Assembly (NCBI GenBank): GCA_042088665.1
Contig: JBELMB010000120.1
Coordinates: 1 to 15,571, forward strand
Direction of reading: 5' to 3'
DNA from: JBELMB01 sp042088665
Lineage (GTDB): Bacteria; Pseudomonadota; Alphaproteobacteria; Rhodobacterales; Rhodobacteraceae
Length of the DNA: 15,571 nt
The translations under genes were made by a program, and so were the position numbers. Within the stretch, counting starts at the first letter, position 1. Every line of letters starts with the position of its first letter. The notes beneath the pieces were generated by a model. It was not told the origin of the DNA and made no database searches. It saw only the letters and a list, made by a program, of their open reading frames with translations. Shown one piece after another: positions 6,136 through 12,506 of the stretch.

Positions 6136-7089
6136 ATGCAACGCATTCCCCATATCGACGCCCGGACAGAAGACCGCGCGAGAGGCGCATTCAGCCGCCA
6201 TCTGCTTGCGGGGCTTGCTTGCACCATTCTCGGGGCCCAGCCAATCCTTGCGGATGTCACCAGCCTTGAACTGACCGACACAACGGCTGACTCAGGTCTG
6301 TCGCGCCAGAACGGTGACCAATCCGCGGACCTCCTGTCCGCTTTTTTCGGCCTCGACAATGCCTTGCCGCGCCTGTCCCGGTTGATCTGCCGGGGCGCAC
6401 CCGGCGAGGACGGGATGCCGGTGATCTTCTCGACAGAGATCGACCATACCACGATGCAGGCAGGTGATTTTCGCGTCACGACCGCGTCCGGCGCTGTGGG
6501 GCAAATGCAATGTGTCACGCTCCTCCCGGCGACGGATGGCGGCGAGTTGCGCACGGTCTTGTTGGTGGGTGAATTCGGCGATGCCGAAACTGACCCGCCA
6601 GTGTCTGTCGAAATTGTCGGCCATCTGCATGCGATTGACGGCTCACTGGACTTCCGGGGGGCACAAATCGCGGTCACACCACTTGCCCCCGGCCCCAGCC
6701 TTGTGATGGCCGAAATCGTGGATCCAAGCGCCCCGGACCTCGGTATCGGCCAGCGCCGCACCGACGGCGACGACTGCCCATCCGAGGGTATCGCGCAGGC
6801 GGTGCGGGTGGTCTGGGCGGGCGGTGTCCTGCTCGAGAATGGCGATGAGCCGGGCGACGCGGAACGTGATCTCTACCGCGTGACGGTGCGGGCCGCGGAC
6901 GGCACCGAGCGGCAGATCGCCCCCAATGCGTTGGCCGATCTGGGGGATGGCGACAACAACCACCTTCTTTGTCTCGGAACAACAGACACGCCCATATCTG
7001 TTGCGTTTCCGGCGGGAGTCCTTGTGGACCCGAACAAGGACTTGAACCCCGAAACCAAAGTAGCGGTGTCGGTTTTTCACACCGAATGA
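6136..7089 (+). CDS. Exported Cys-containing protein of unknown function, 317 aa
   Basis: I chose ATG at 6136 because GGAGAGG lies directly upstream; the frame is open further back but overlaps the AraC gene there. After a rather long charged N-region, residues about 21-39 form a signal peptide core ending ILA before D40. The mature protein is acidic and beta-rich with four cysteines (C85, C126, C214, C279), which suggests two disulfides. Recognisable stretches are FSTEIDHTTMQAGDFRV (98-114), RTVLLVGEFGD (139-149), VTPLAPGPSLVMAEIVDP (180-197) and GDGDNNHLLCL (270-280). They read like conserved turns of a beta-sandwich, but I know no named family or catalytic motif. It is the first gene of the run leading to the sulfatase, 91 bp after the AraC regulator; I see no clear promoter or hairpin in that gap. 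It may bind the ligand or act with the sulfatase. Confidence 0.8.
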   Translation: MQRIPHIDARTEDRARGAFSRHLLAGLACTILGAQPILADVTSLELTDTTADSGLSRQNGDQSADLLSAFFGLDNALPRLSRLICRGAPGEDGMPVIFSTEIDHTTMQAGDFRVTTASGAVGQMQCVTLLPATDGGELRTVLLVGEFGDAETDPPVSVEIVGHLHAIDGSLDFRGAQIAVTPLAPGPSLVMAEIVDPSAPDLGIGQRRTDGDDCPSEGIAQAVRVVWAGGVLLENGDEPGDAERDLYRVTVRAADGTERQIAPNALADLGDGDNNHLLCLGTTDTPISVAFPAGVLVDPNKDLNPETKVAVSVFHTE

Positions 7090-7139
7090 GGCGCGGCCTC
7101 CGCGTCTCGCGGTACCGGCACTTCGCTGGAGACTTTGTC

Positions 7140-7412
7140 ATGACACAAGATGTCGACGTGTTTTGGTCGTTTCGAAGCCCCTACTCGTATCTGGCCACGC
7201 CGGATCTCTTGCGGCTTCGGGACGACTACGATGTGAACCTCCGGTTTCGTCCGGTCCTGCCGATCGCGGTGCGCGCCAATCAGGCAGCTCTTGACGCATC
7301 CGGCCACTGGGGTGTGCCCACCATGGTGTTCGAAGGCGAGCCGTTCTTCGGACAGGACCGGAACGGCACCCTGCGCTGGCGTCTTGGAACAGCCGGGCTG
7401 TCCACGCAATGA
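7140..7412 (+). CDS. Internally deleted DsbA-family / HCCA isomerase-like protein, 90 aa
   Basis: The start is ATG at 7140 with GGAG 8 bases upstream. Residues 5-45 (VDVFWSFRSPYSYLA then RFRPVLPIAVR) match the first thioredoxin-fold segment of 2-hydroxychromene-2-carboxylate isomerases, glutathione-dependent DsbA-family enzymes of about 200-220 residues with a catalytic Ser near S10/S13. Residues 46-81 (ANQAALDASGHWGVPTMVFEGEPFFGQDR) match their C-terminal part, including the GVPT cis-Pro loop. The helical domain that should lie between, more than 100 residues, is absent, and the two ends join in frame at about R45/A46. The ribosome site, frame and both ends are intact, so it may still be translated, but a protein without the helical domain is unlikely to be an isomerase. 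It is a decaying gene or a repurposed minimal fold. It lies between the exported protein and the sulfatase. Confidence 0.75.
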   Translation: MTQDVDVFWSFRSPYSYLATPDLLRLRDDYDVNLRFRPVLPIAVRANQAALDASGHWGVPTMVFEGEPFFGQDRNGTLRWRLGTAGLSTQ

Positions 7413-7490
7413 CCCCGACACGCGCTTTCCGACGATTATGCGCCGCCAGACCCGCGCGCTCGTTTCCTTTGCAATAACAGGACCTTTGAC

Positions 7491-9275
7491 ATGTTTGACA
7501 TGAATACACGCCCCCGAAACGCGCTTTGCGCTCTTGTGATGGCCGCCGCGACGGCGCTGCCTGCGACCGCACAGGAAACGCGCCCGAACATCCTCGTGGT
7601 GCTGTTCGACGATGTCGGCTTCACCGGCTTCGGGGCTTATGGAGCGGATGCCCAGACCCCGCATATCGACGCGCTGGCGCAATCCGGCACGCTGTTTTCG
7701 CGCTACTATTCCTCTCCGTTCTGTGGGCCGAGCCGCGCGATGTTGATGACGGGGCAGGACAATCACCAGACGGGCATGGGCACGCTGGTGGAAACCGTGA
7801 CGCCCGAACAGCGCGCGCTTCCCGGCTATTCCATGGTCTGGGATGACGATCAGCAAACCATCGCGTCGCTTCTGTCGGAGACCGGATACCGGACCTATGT
7901 CTCCGGCAAATGGGGCATTGGCGCAAAAGGTAAGAACCTGCCCGACCGGTTCGGTTTTGATCGGTCCTACGTGATGGATTCCACGGGCGGCAGCAACTAC
8001 GACCACTCCCACTACCTGCCGGGTTACCCGGAAGTGTCATGGTACGAGGATGGCAAACCCGTCCGTCTGCCCGAAGACTTCTATTCCTCGCGCAACCTTG
8101 TGGATCAGATGATCCGCTACATCGACGAGGGTGATGCGGATCAGCCGTTTTTCGGCTTCCTGTCGCTGCAGGCCGTGCACATCCCGGTTCAGGCCCCGGC
8201 CGAGTTCATCGACAGATACGACGGCGTCTTCGACACAGGCTGGGACGTGATGCGCCAAGAGCGCTGGCAGCGCGCCATCGAACTGGGGCTTGTGCCAGAG
8301 ACAACGACACTCGCTCCGGTGCACGAAGATCACCGTGCGTGGGACGACCTTTCAGCGCAAGAAAAGGCGGAAGCCGCGCGCGCGATGCAGGTCAATGCCG
8401 GTATGAAGGAAGCGGCCGACTTTCACATCGGGCGGCTTCTCGATTATCTTGAGGCCGAGGGCAAGCTGGAGAACACGATTGTCGTCGTCACCTCGGACAA
8501 TGGCACGGAATCCGGTGTCACATCGCTGGAAAATCCGGTCTTCAATCTTCTGCTGAGCGGCGTACACCGTCTTGAGGGCTACGACACCTCACCCGAGAAC
8601 ATGGGCCTGCCCGGCAGCCTGACGGCCATCGGCCCGGAATGGGCCTCGGTCGAGGCGTCGCCGTTCAACCTCTACAAGTTCTATTCCAGCGAAGGCGGCC
8701 TTCGTGTGCCGCTCGTGATCGCGGGCCCCGGGATTGATGCACGCGGGGTCCAGCATGGCCCGGTTCACGTCTCCGACCTGATGCCAACCCTGCTCGACGC
8801 AGCCGGTGTCGCCTATGACGCTGGCGCGCTTTACGGCAAAAGCGTTCTGCCAGTGCTGGCCGGTCAGACGACCGAGACCCGCGGCGCCGATGAAAGCTTT
8901 GGCGGTGAGGTCAGCGGCAATGCCTCGCTCTACCGCGGCAACTGGAAACTCGTGCGCACGGCACTGCCACGCGGCGATTTCACCTGGCGGCTTTTTGATC
9001 TTTCGGTCGATCCCGGTGAAACAACCGATCTGTCGGCGGAAAACCCTGATCTCTTCGCCGAAATGCGCGCCGAGTACGACGCCTACGTGACCGAGACCGG
9101 TGTGTTTGAGCTGGGGGCCGAGGACTACGCCGAAAAGCAGCTGTTTTCGAACCTTCTGGACCGAACGATCAGCACCTACTGGCCGTACCTCGCCGGTCTG
9201 GTGCTCGCACTTCTGGGCGTCCTCTACGTCCTCTTCCGCGTCATCCGCATGGTCATCTGGCGACCAGCGCACTGA
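7491..9275 (+). CDS. Arylsulfatase-family protein, exported and C-terminally membrane-anchored, 594 aa
   Basis: The start is ATG at 7491 with AGGA 8 bases upstream. Residues 1-28 are a signal peptide (ends ATAQ). The type I sulfatase domain follows: metal ligands D40-D41, the formylglycine site C78 in CGPSRAMLMTG with R82, K140 in SGKWGIG, H230 in AVHIPVQAP, D336-N337 in TSDNGTE, and K396 in YKFYSSEGG. Spacing agrees with Pseudomonas aeruginosa arylsulfatase (from memory: D13/D14, C51, R55, K113, H115, H211, D317/N318, K375), except that its H115 is G142 here. A C-terminal helix (about 564-588) with basic residues after it anchors the protein with the domain in the periplasm. Sulfatases hydrolyse sulfate esters after the Cys is converted to formylglycine; the FGE encoded at 10728-11648 fits that need. 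The substrate is not evident, and the missing His leaves room for an altered activity. Confidence 0.93.
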   Translation: MFDMNTRPRNALCALVMAAATALPATAQETRPNILVVLFDDVGFTGFGAYGADAQTPHIDALAQSGTLFSRYYSSPFCGPSRAMLMTGQDNHQTGMGTLVETVTPEQRALPGYSMVWDDDQQTIASLLSETGYRTYVSGKWGIGAKGKNLPDRFGFDRSYVMDSTGGSNYDHSHYLPGYPEVSWYEDGKPVRLPEDFYSSRNLVDQMIRYIDEGDADQPFFGFLSLQAVHIPVQAPAEFIDRYDGVFDTGWDVMRQERWQRAIELGLVPETTTLAPVHEDHRAWDDLSAQEKAEAARAMQVNAGMKEAADFHIGRLLDYLEAEGKLENTIVVVTSDNGTESGVTSLENPVFNLLLSGVHRLEGYDTSPENMGLPGSLTAIGPEWASVEASPFNLYKFYSSEGGLRVPLVIAGPGIDARGVQHGPVHVSDLMPTLLDAAGVAYDAGALYGKSVLPVLAGQTTETRGADESFGGEVSGNASLYRGNWKLVRTALPRGDFTWRLFDLSVDPGETTDLSAENPDLFAEMRAEYDAYVTETGVFELGAEDYAEKQLFSNLLDRTISTYWPYLAGLVLALLGVLYVLFRVIRMVIWRPAH

Positions 9276-9289
9276 CCCGCATTTCAACC

Positions 9290-9309
9290 GGTGCCCCGAC
9301 CGGGGTGCC
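9290..9309 (+). other. Intercistronic GC-rich hairpin between sulfatase and DJ-1 genes
   Basis: GGTGCCCC (9290-9297), loop GACC, GGGGTGCC (9302-9309) can form an 8-bp stem with two G-U wobbles in the transcript. No T run follows, so full termination is unlikely. It may protect or separate the upstream message, or attenuate expression of the genes that follow. It stands 30 bp before the next start codon. Confidence 0.35.
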
Positions 9310-9339
9310 ATCCTTATCATCCACATTCGGAGACCTGAC

Positions 9340-10173
9340 ATGAACTGGATCGTCACCACCCTTATCGTCCTCGCCGTTCTGGCCATCCTGACCTATCTTT
9401 ACCTGCCCGCGTTCCTGCGCCTTCTGGGCATTCACCGCCACTACACCGTCCCCGACTTTGACATGAAGGGGCGGCGCGCGCTGATGATCTGCACCAATCA
9501 CGACCGGCTCGATCCCCTCAAGCGGGATACCGGCGCGTTCGGGTCGGAATTCACCGTGCCCTACTACGTCTTTGTCAACGCCGGCATGGAGGTCGACATG
9601 GCCTCCCCCAAGGGCGGCAAGATCCCGATCCAGCCCTGGTCCTGGTCCTGGCCGCTCGCCTGTCACGAAGACAAGCGCTTCATGGCCGACAAGAAGGCCA
9701 TGCACGACCTCAAGAACTCCAAGGCGATCCCCGATCTCGACCCCAACGACTATGACGTGATCTTCATGGCCGGCGGCTGGGGCGCGGCCTACGACCTGAT
9801 GCAAAGCGAGGCGATGAACGACTTCGTCACCCGCGCCAATGCCTCGGGCAAGATCCTAGGGTCGGTCTGCCACGGCGCACTCGGGCTTTGCGGCGCCAAG
9901 GGTCTGGACGGTGAGCCGCTGGTCAAGGGACGCCGCGTCACCGGTGTCACCAACAACCAGATCAACACCTTCGGGATCGCGGTCACGCCAAAGCACCCCG
10001 AGGAAGAACTGCGCAAACTGGGCGCGATCTACGAATGCCAGCACGCGTTCCGTGACCCCTTTGCGACGCATACCACGATCGACGGCAACCTGATCACCGG
10101 CCAGAACCAGAACAGCGGCTACGAGACGGCGCACCGCATCCTCGAGCGTATGGCGACCCAGCGCAATGTCTGA
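9340..10173 (+). CDS. Membrane-anchored DJ-1/PfpI-family protein, 277 aa
   Basis: The start is ATG at 9340 with GGAG 7 bases upstream. Residues about 4-23 are a membrane helix; the basic residues lie after it (R27, R32, K43, R45, R46) and none before it, so by the positive-inside rule the domain should face the cytoplasm. The domain (about 44-275) is of the DJ-1/PfpI type: GSEFTVPYYVF with E70, the region DYDVIFMAGGWGA (137-149), the nucleophile elbow GSVCHGALGL with C177-H178, and LITGQNQNSG (251-260). This layout is nearest the Hsp31/glyoxalase III-like branch, which handles methylglyoxal or acts as a chaperone or deglycase. The membrane anchor is unusual for the family. Its stop overlaps the start of the next gene, tying it to a five-helix membrane protein. 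Confidence 0.9.
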   Translation: MNWIVTTLIVLAVLAILTYLYLPAFLRLLGIHRHYTVPDFDMKGRRALMICTNHDRLDPLKRDTGAFGSEFTVPYYVFVNAGMEVDMASPKGGKIPIQPWSWSWPLACHEDKRFMADKKAMHDLKNSKAIPDLDPNDYDVIFMAGGWGAAYDLMQSEAMNDFVTRANASGKILGSVCHGALGLCGAKGLDGEPLVKGRRVTGVTNNQINTFGIAVTPKHPEEELRKLGAIYECQHAFRDPFATHTTIDGNLITGQNQNSGYETAHRILERMATQRNV

Positions 10174-10711
10174 GGCAGACCCGCACAATGGGGCCATGGC
10201 CATGCCGCGCCATGGACCCCACCCGCACCTTGCATGGGGGCCCGTGCACCGGGCCTCCTTCGGGCTGATCTACGGCTCAATCCTCGTCCTGAGCCTCTTG
10301 ATGGCCATGGACGAGGTCCGCGACGGGCCGTTCGAGGCCGCGCTTGTCCTGTTCGGCTCGGTGTTGGCGGTGACGCTGGCCAAGATCTTTGCCGAAGTGC
10401 TCTCCCACTCCATGGAGACGGGTGAGCGCATCCTGACGCGCAAGGCCTTCGGGGCCGCGTGGTCCCACAGCCACTCGACCCTTTTGGTCGCGAATGTGCC
10501 CACGGCGATCTTTGTGGTGGCCGGGTTTGGCTGGCTGGACGTGGCGACGGCAACCGCGATTGCCCAGCTGTTCTGTGTCTTCGTTCTTGTCACGCTTGGC
10601 GCGCGGGTCGGATGGGTCATCAACCATAGCTGGTGGCTGCCGATCGCCGGGGCGCTCTTCGCCGGGAGCGTCGGCTTCGCGCTGGCGCTCTTGAAATATG
10701 CGATTCACTGA
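10166..10711 (+). CDS. Five-helix integral membrane protein of unknown function, 181 aa
   Basis: The ATG at 10166 overlaps the end of the DJ-1 gene by 8 bp, so translation is probably coupled. The N-terminus is His/Pro-rich (residues 13-22). About five membrane helices follow: 31-48, 55-77, 104-123, 126-147 and 157-177. Between helices 2 and 3 lies a polar stretch with several His, Glu and Ser (LSHSMETGERIL, then WSHSHS), which could face one side of the membrane and hold ligands or a metal. It resembles uncharacterised integral membrane proteins with a conserved His near the end of helix 2, but I cannot give a family name. It lies 16 bp before the FGE gene. It could be a partner of the anchored DJ-1 protein. 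Confidence 0.85.
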   Translation: MSEADPHNGAMAMPRHGPHPHLAWGPVHRASFGLIYGSILVLSLLMAMDEVRDGPFEAALVLFGSVLAVTLAKIFAEVLSHSMETGERILTRKAFGAAWSHSHSTLLVANVPTAIFVVAGFGWLDVATATAIAQLFCVFVLVTLGARVGWVINHSWWLPIAGALFAGSVGFALALLKYAIH

Positions 10712-10727
10712 AGGGAGTTCGGGCACA

Positions 10728-11648
10728 ATGCCAAACCGGCTGACGGGTCTGATTGGCGGTGGCGTCGCCGCAGCGCTTGTCCTTGTGGGCTCGGCCGCCG
10801 CTTGGCTTTATGCCAGCCCCGGTGACGGATCAAACCCTATCTGTGCGTTGAGCGAGGCGCAGCTCGGCGGCTTTGTCGACATTCCCGGCGGTGGATTCGT
10901 GATGGGCGTCGATCCTGTCTTCCCCGAGGAAGGCCCGCCGCGAAAGGTCCTCGTCTCGCCGTTTCGACTGCAGGCGCATGAGGTTACGAACAGCCAGTTC
11001 GCCGCTTTCGTGGAGGACACGGGGTACGTCACCGAAGCCGAGCGCAATGGCGGCTCGGCCCAGTTCGGCGAAAGCGAGACGCCCGAGGTGTTCCTGTCCT
11101 GGTGGTCGCTGGACGCAGACGCCACTTGGCGCACGCCGGATGGCGCGGGCACGGGCGCGGGCTCTGGCCTCAGGGGCCGCGACTTGCACCCGGTGGTCCA
11201 TGTGACGCTGAACGACGCCCGCGCCTATGCGGCCTGGGCAGGTGGGCGTGTCCCGACCGAGGTGGAGTGGGAGTATGCCGCCAGCCGGGGTCTCTTTGAT
11301 CCCATGGACCCGGAATCCGGTGTCCGAGCGCCCGACGGCACGGTCCGCGCCAATATCTGGACAGGCCTTTTTCCTGTCATCAATTCGCGACGGGACGGCT
11401 TTGCCGGAACCGCGCCGGTTGGGTGCTATGAGCCCGGCCTGACGGGCGCCTACGACATGATCGGCAATGTATGGGAGTGGACCGACAGTCCCTTCGCCCC
11501 CGCCGTCCCGCGTTTCACCATCAAAGGTGGGTCGTACCTGTGCAGCGAGGACTACTGCCAGCGCTACCGCACCGCCGCCCGCGAAAGCCTCGAGCGCGAT
11601 TTCAGCACCGCGCATATCGGATTCCGCATCGTGCAGGACAGCAGATGA
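10728..11648 (+). CDS. Formylglycine-generating enzyme (sulfatase maturase), membrane-anchored, 306 aa
   Basis: I chose ATG at 10728 (AAGGGAG 10 bases upstream) over an in-frame ATG at 10698 inside the previous gene. Residues about 8-28 form a helix with Arg before and acid after it, so the catalytic domain should lie in the periplasm. The FGE/SUMF1 domain (about 50-303) is complete: FVDIPGGGFVMG, the EVTNSQFAAFV turn, HPVVHVTLNDARAYAAWAGGRVPTEVEWEYAA, GNVWEWT, and KGGSYLCSEDYCQRYRTAAR with C272 and C277 in the CX4C pair that binds copper in aerobic FGE (C336/C341 in human). The enzyme uses O2 to convert the Cys of CxPxR into formylglycine. Its substrate is surely the sulfatase three genes upstream. 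Extra cysteines C39 and C233 are present. Most bacterial FGEs I know of are cytosolic, so the anchor is notable. Confidence 0.94.
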   Translation: MPNRLTGLIGGGVAAALVLVGSAAAWLYASPGDGSNPICALSEAQLGGFVDIPGGGFVMGVDPVFPEEGPPRKVLVSPFRLQAHEVTNSQFAAFVEDTGYVTEAERNGGSAQFGESETPEVFLSWWSLDADATWRTPDGAGTGAGSGLRGRDLHPVVHVTLNDARAYAAWAGGRVPTEVEWEYAASRGLFDPMDPESGVRAPDGTVRANIWTGLFPVINSRRDGFAGTAPVGCYEPGLTGAYDMIGNVWEWTDSPFAPAVPRFTIKGGSYLCSEDYCQRYRTAARESLERDFSTAHIGFRIVQDSR

Positions 11649-11669
11649 AACGCAAGGAGAGGCCGCCCC

Positions 11670-12020
11670 ATGCCCAAAGGAATTTTAATCGCTCTGCTCG
11701 CCCTGGGTGCGGTTGCAGGATGCGCCCAGACACCCTGGGAGGCGCGCGCAGACCTGCTGGATCGCCCGATCGATTGTGAGGTGGCCGATGTCGATATTGC
11801 CGCCCTTGAGGCCGCCATTCCCGGTGCCGGCGAACGCGCCGCGGCGGGCCTGCGGCTTGTGGTGCCTGTTTCCCGGATCGCGGGCCGGGTGACCGGAAAA
11901 CTCGACGACCGGCGCGAGATCGCCTCGGGTCGCACCGAGGACGAGCTGCGCGCGCGCATCGCCCAGATCAAGGCGGCCTGTCCCGATGCAGGCCCGACCT
12001 CGCCCGCCACAGGAGGCTGA
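11670..12020 (+). CDS. Small lipoprotein of unknown function, 116 aa
   Basis: The start is ATG at 11670 with AAGGAGAGG upstream. A basic start and hydrophobic core end in the lipobox VAGC with C18, so the protein should be lipidated and held at the membrane. The mature part of about 98 residues has two further cysteines (C36 and one near residue 105), perhaps a disulfide, and is rich in Ala, Arg and Asp with a helical C-terminal stretch (TEDELRARIAQIKAAC). No family is recognised. It lies 21 bp after the FGE gene and 2 bp before the next gene, within the same transcription unit. A structural or accessory role for the envelope complex is a guess. Confidence 0.83.
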   Translation: MPKGILIALLALGAVAGCAQTPWEARADLLDRPIDCEVADVDIAALEAAIPGAGERAAAGLRLVVPVSRIAGRVTGKLDDRREIASGRTEDELRARIAQIKAACPDAGPTSPATGG

Positions 12021-12022
12021 AG

Positions 12023-12427
12023 ATGACTATCGAAACCATGCAACGCGGATTGCTGCTCGCCATGGCGATCGGGCTCACCCCGATTGCGCTGTCCTACGGG
12101 GCAGCACCGGAGGCGAGCCTGCCATGGCTCTACGGGATCGATGCGAGCGACGTTCCGACACGCCACGTCTTTCGTGCGGTCATGGGGCTTTATCTCGCGA
12201 TGATATGCCTTTGGGCCGCAGGCGCGCTGCGGCGCGCCCTGCGGTTGCCCGCGCTCTGGAGCCTCTTTGCCTTCACCCTCGGCATTGCGTTGGGACGCAG
12301 CCTCAGCCTGTTGCTCGACGGTTGGCCCGGTCCTCTGCTTCTCTTGTATCTGCCCGCCGAAGTCGCGCTGGCGGCAAGCAGCGCATGGCTCATCTCACAA
12401 GACGGGGATCGACATGCCAGTGACTGA
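12023..12427 (+). CDS. DUF4345-type four-helix membrane protein, 134 aa
   Basis: The ATG at 12023 follows the lipoprotein stop by two bases, with AGGAGG just upstream. About four membrane helices are visible (about 8-26, 49-67, 74-97, 101-123). The features PWLYGID, HVFRAVMGLYLAM, LGIALGRSLSLLLDGWP and LPAEVALAAS match the pattern I know for DUF4345: a short loop after helix 1, an F-R-A-x-M-G-x-Y signature, and a G-R-x-x-S-x-x-x-D-G stretch. The biochemical role of the family is unknown. It is co-transcribed with its neighbours and its end lies 79 bp before the hydrolase start. Confidence 0.85.
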   Translation: MTIETMQRGLLLAMAIGLTPIALSYGAAPEASLPWLYGIDASDVPTRHVFRAVMGLYLAMICLWAAGALRRALRLPALWSLFAFTLGIALGRSLSLLLDGWPGPLLLLYLPAEVALAASSAWLISQDGDRHASD

Positions 12428-12506
12428 ACCGGTGACTGAAAAGGCCCGACGCGATTGGTCAGCAGGGCAACACACCACCCCCACGAATTTTGGAGAGACG
12501 CAGGTC

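Noticed and set aside
6041..6274. Small plus-strand frame starting in an ATGA overlap with the AraC stop
   Set aside because: It has no good ribosome site, overlaps the well-supported exported protein gene by about 139 bases and has an Arg/Thr/Gln shadow composition.
7140..7412. A thiol oxidoreductase (DsbA) supplying disulfides to the FGE
   Set aside because: The protein has no CxxC motif (S-F-R-S-P instead) and no signal peptide, so it cannot be a periplasmic disulfide oxidase.
7077..8012. 311-residue minus-strand open frame opposite the isomerase-like and sulfatase genes
   Set aside because: It spans the mirror of two supported genes and a gap, with low-complexity shadow composition and no recognisable motif.
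8589..9386. 265-residue minus-strand open frame
   Set aside because: It is antisense to the C-terminal half of the sulfatase, with no motif; a typical shadow of GC-rich coding sequence.
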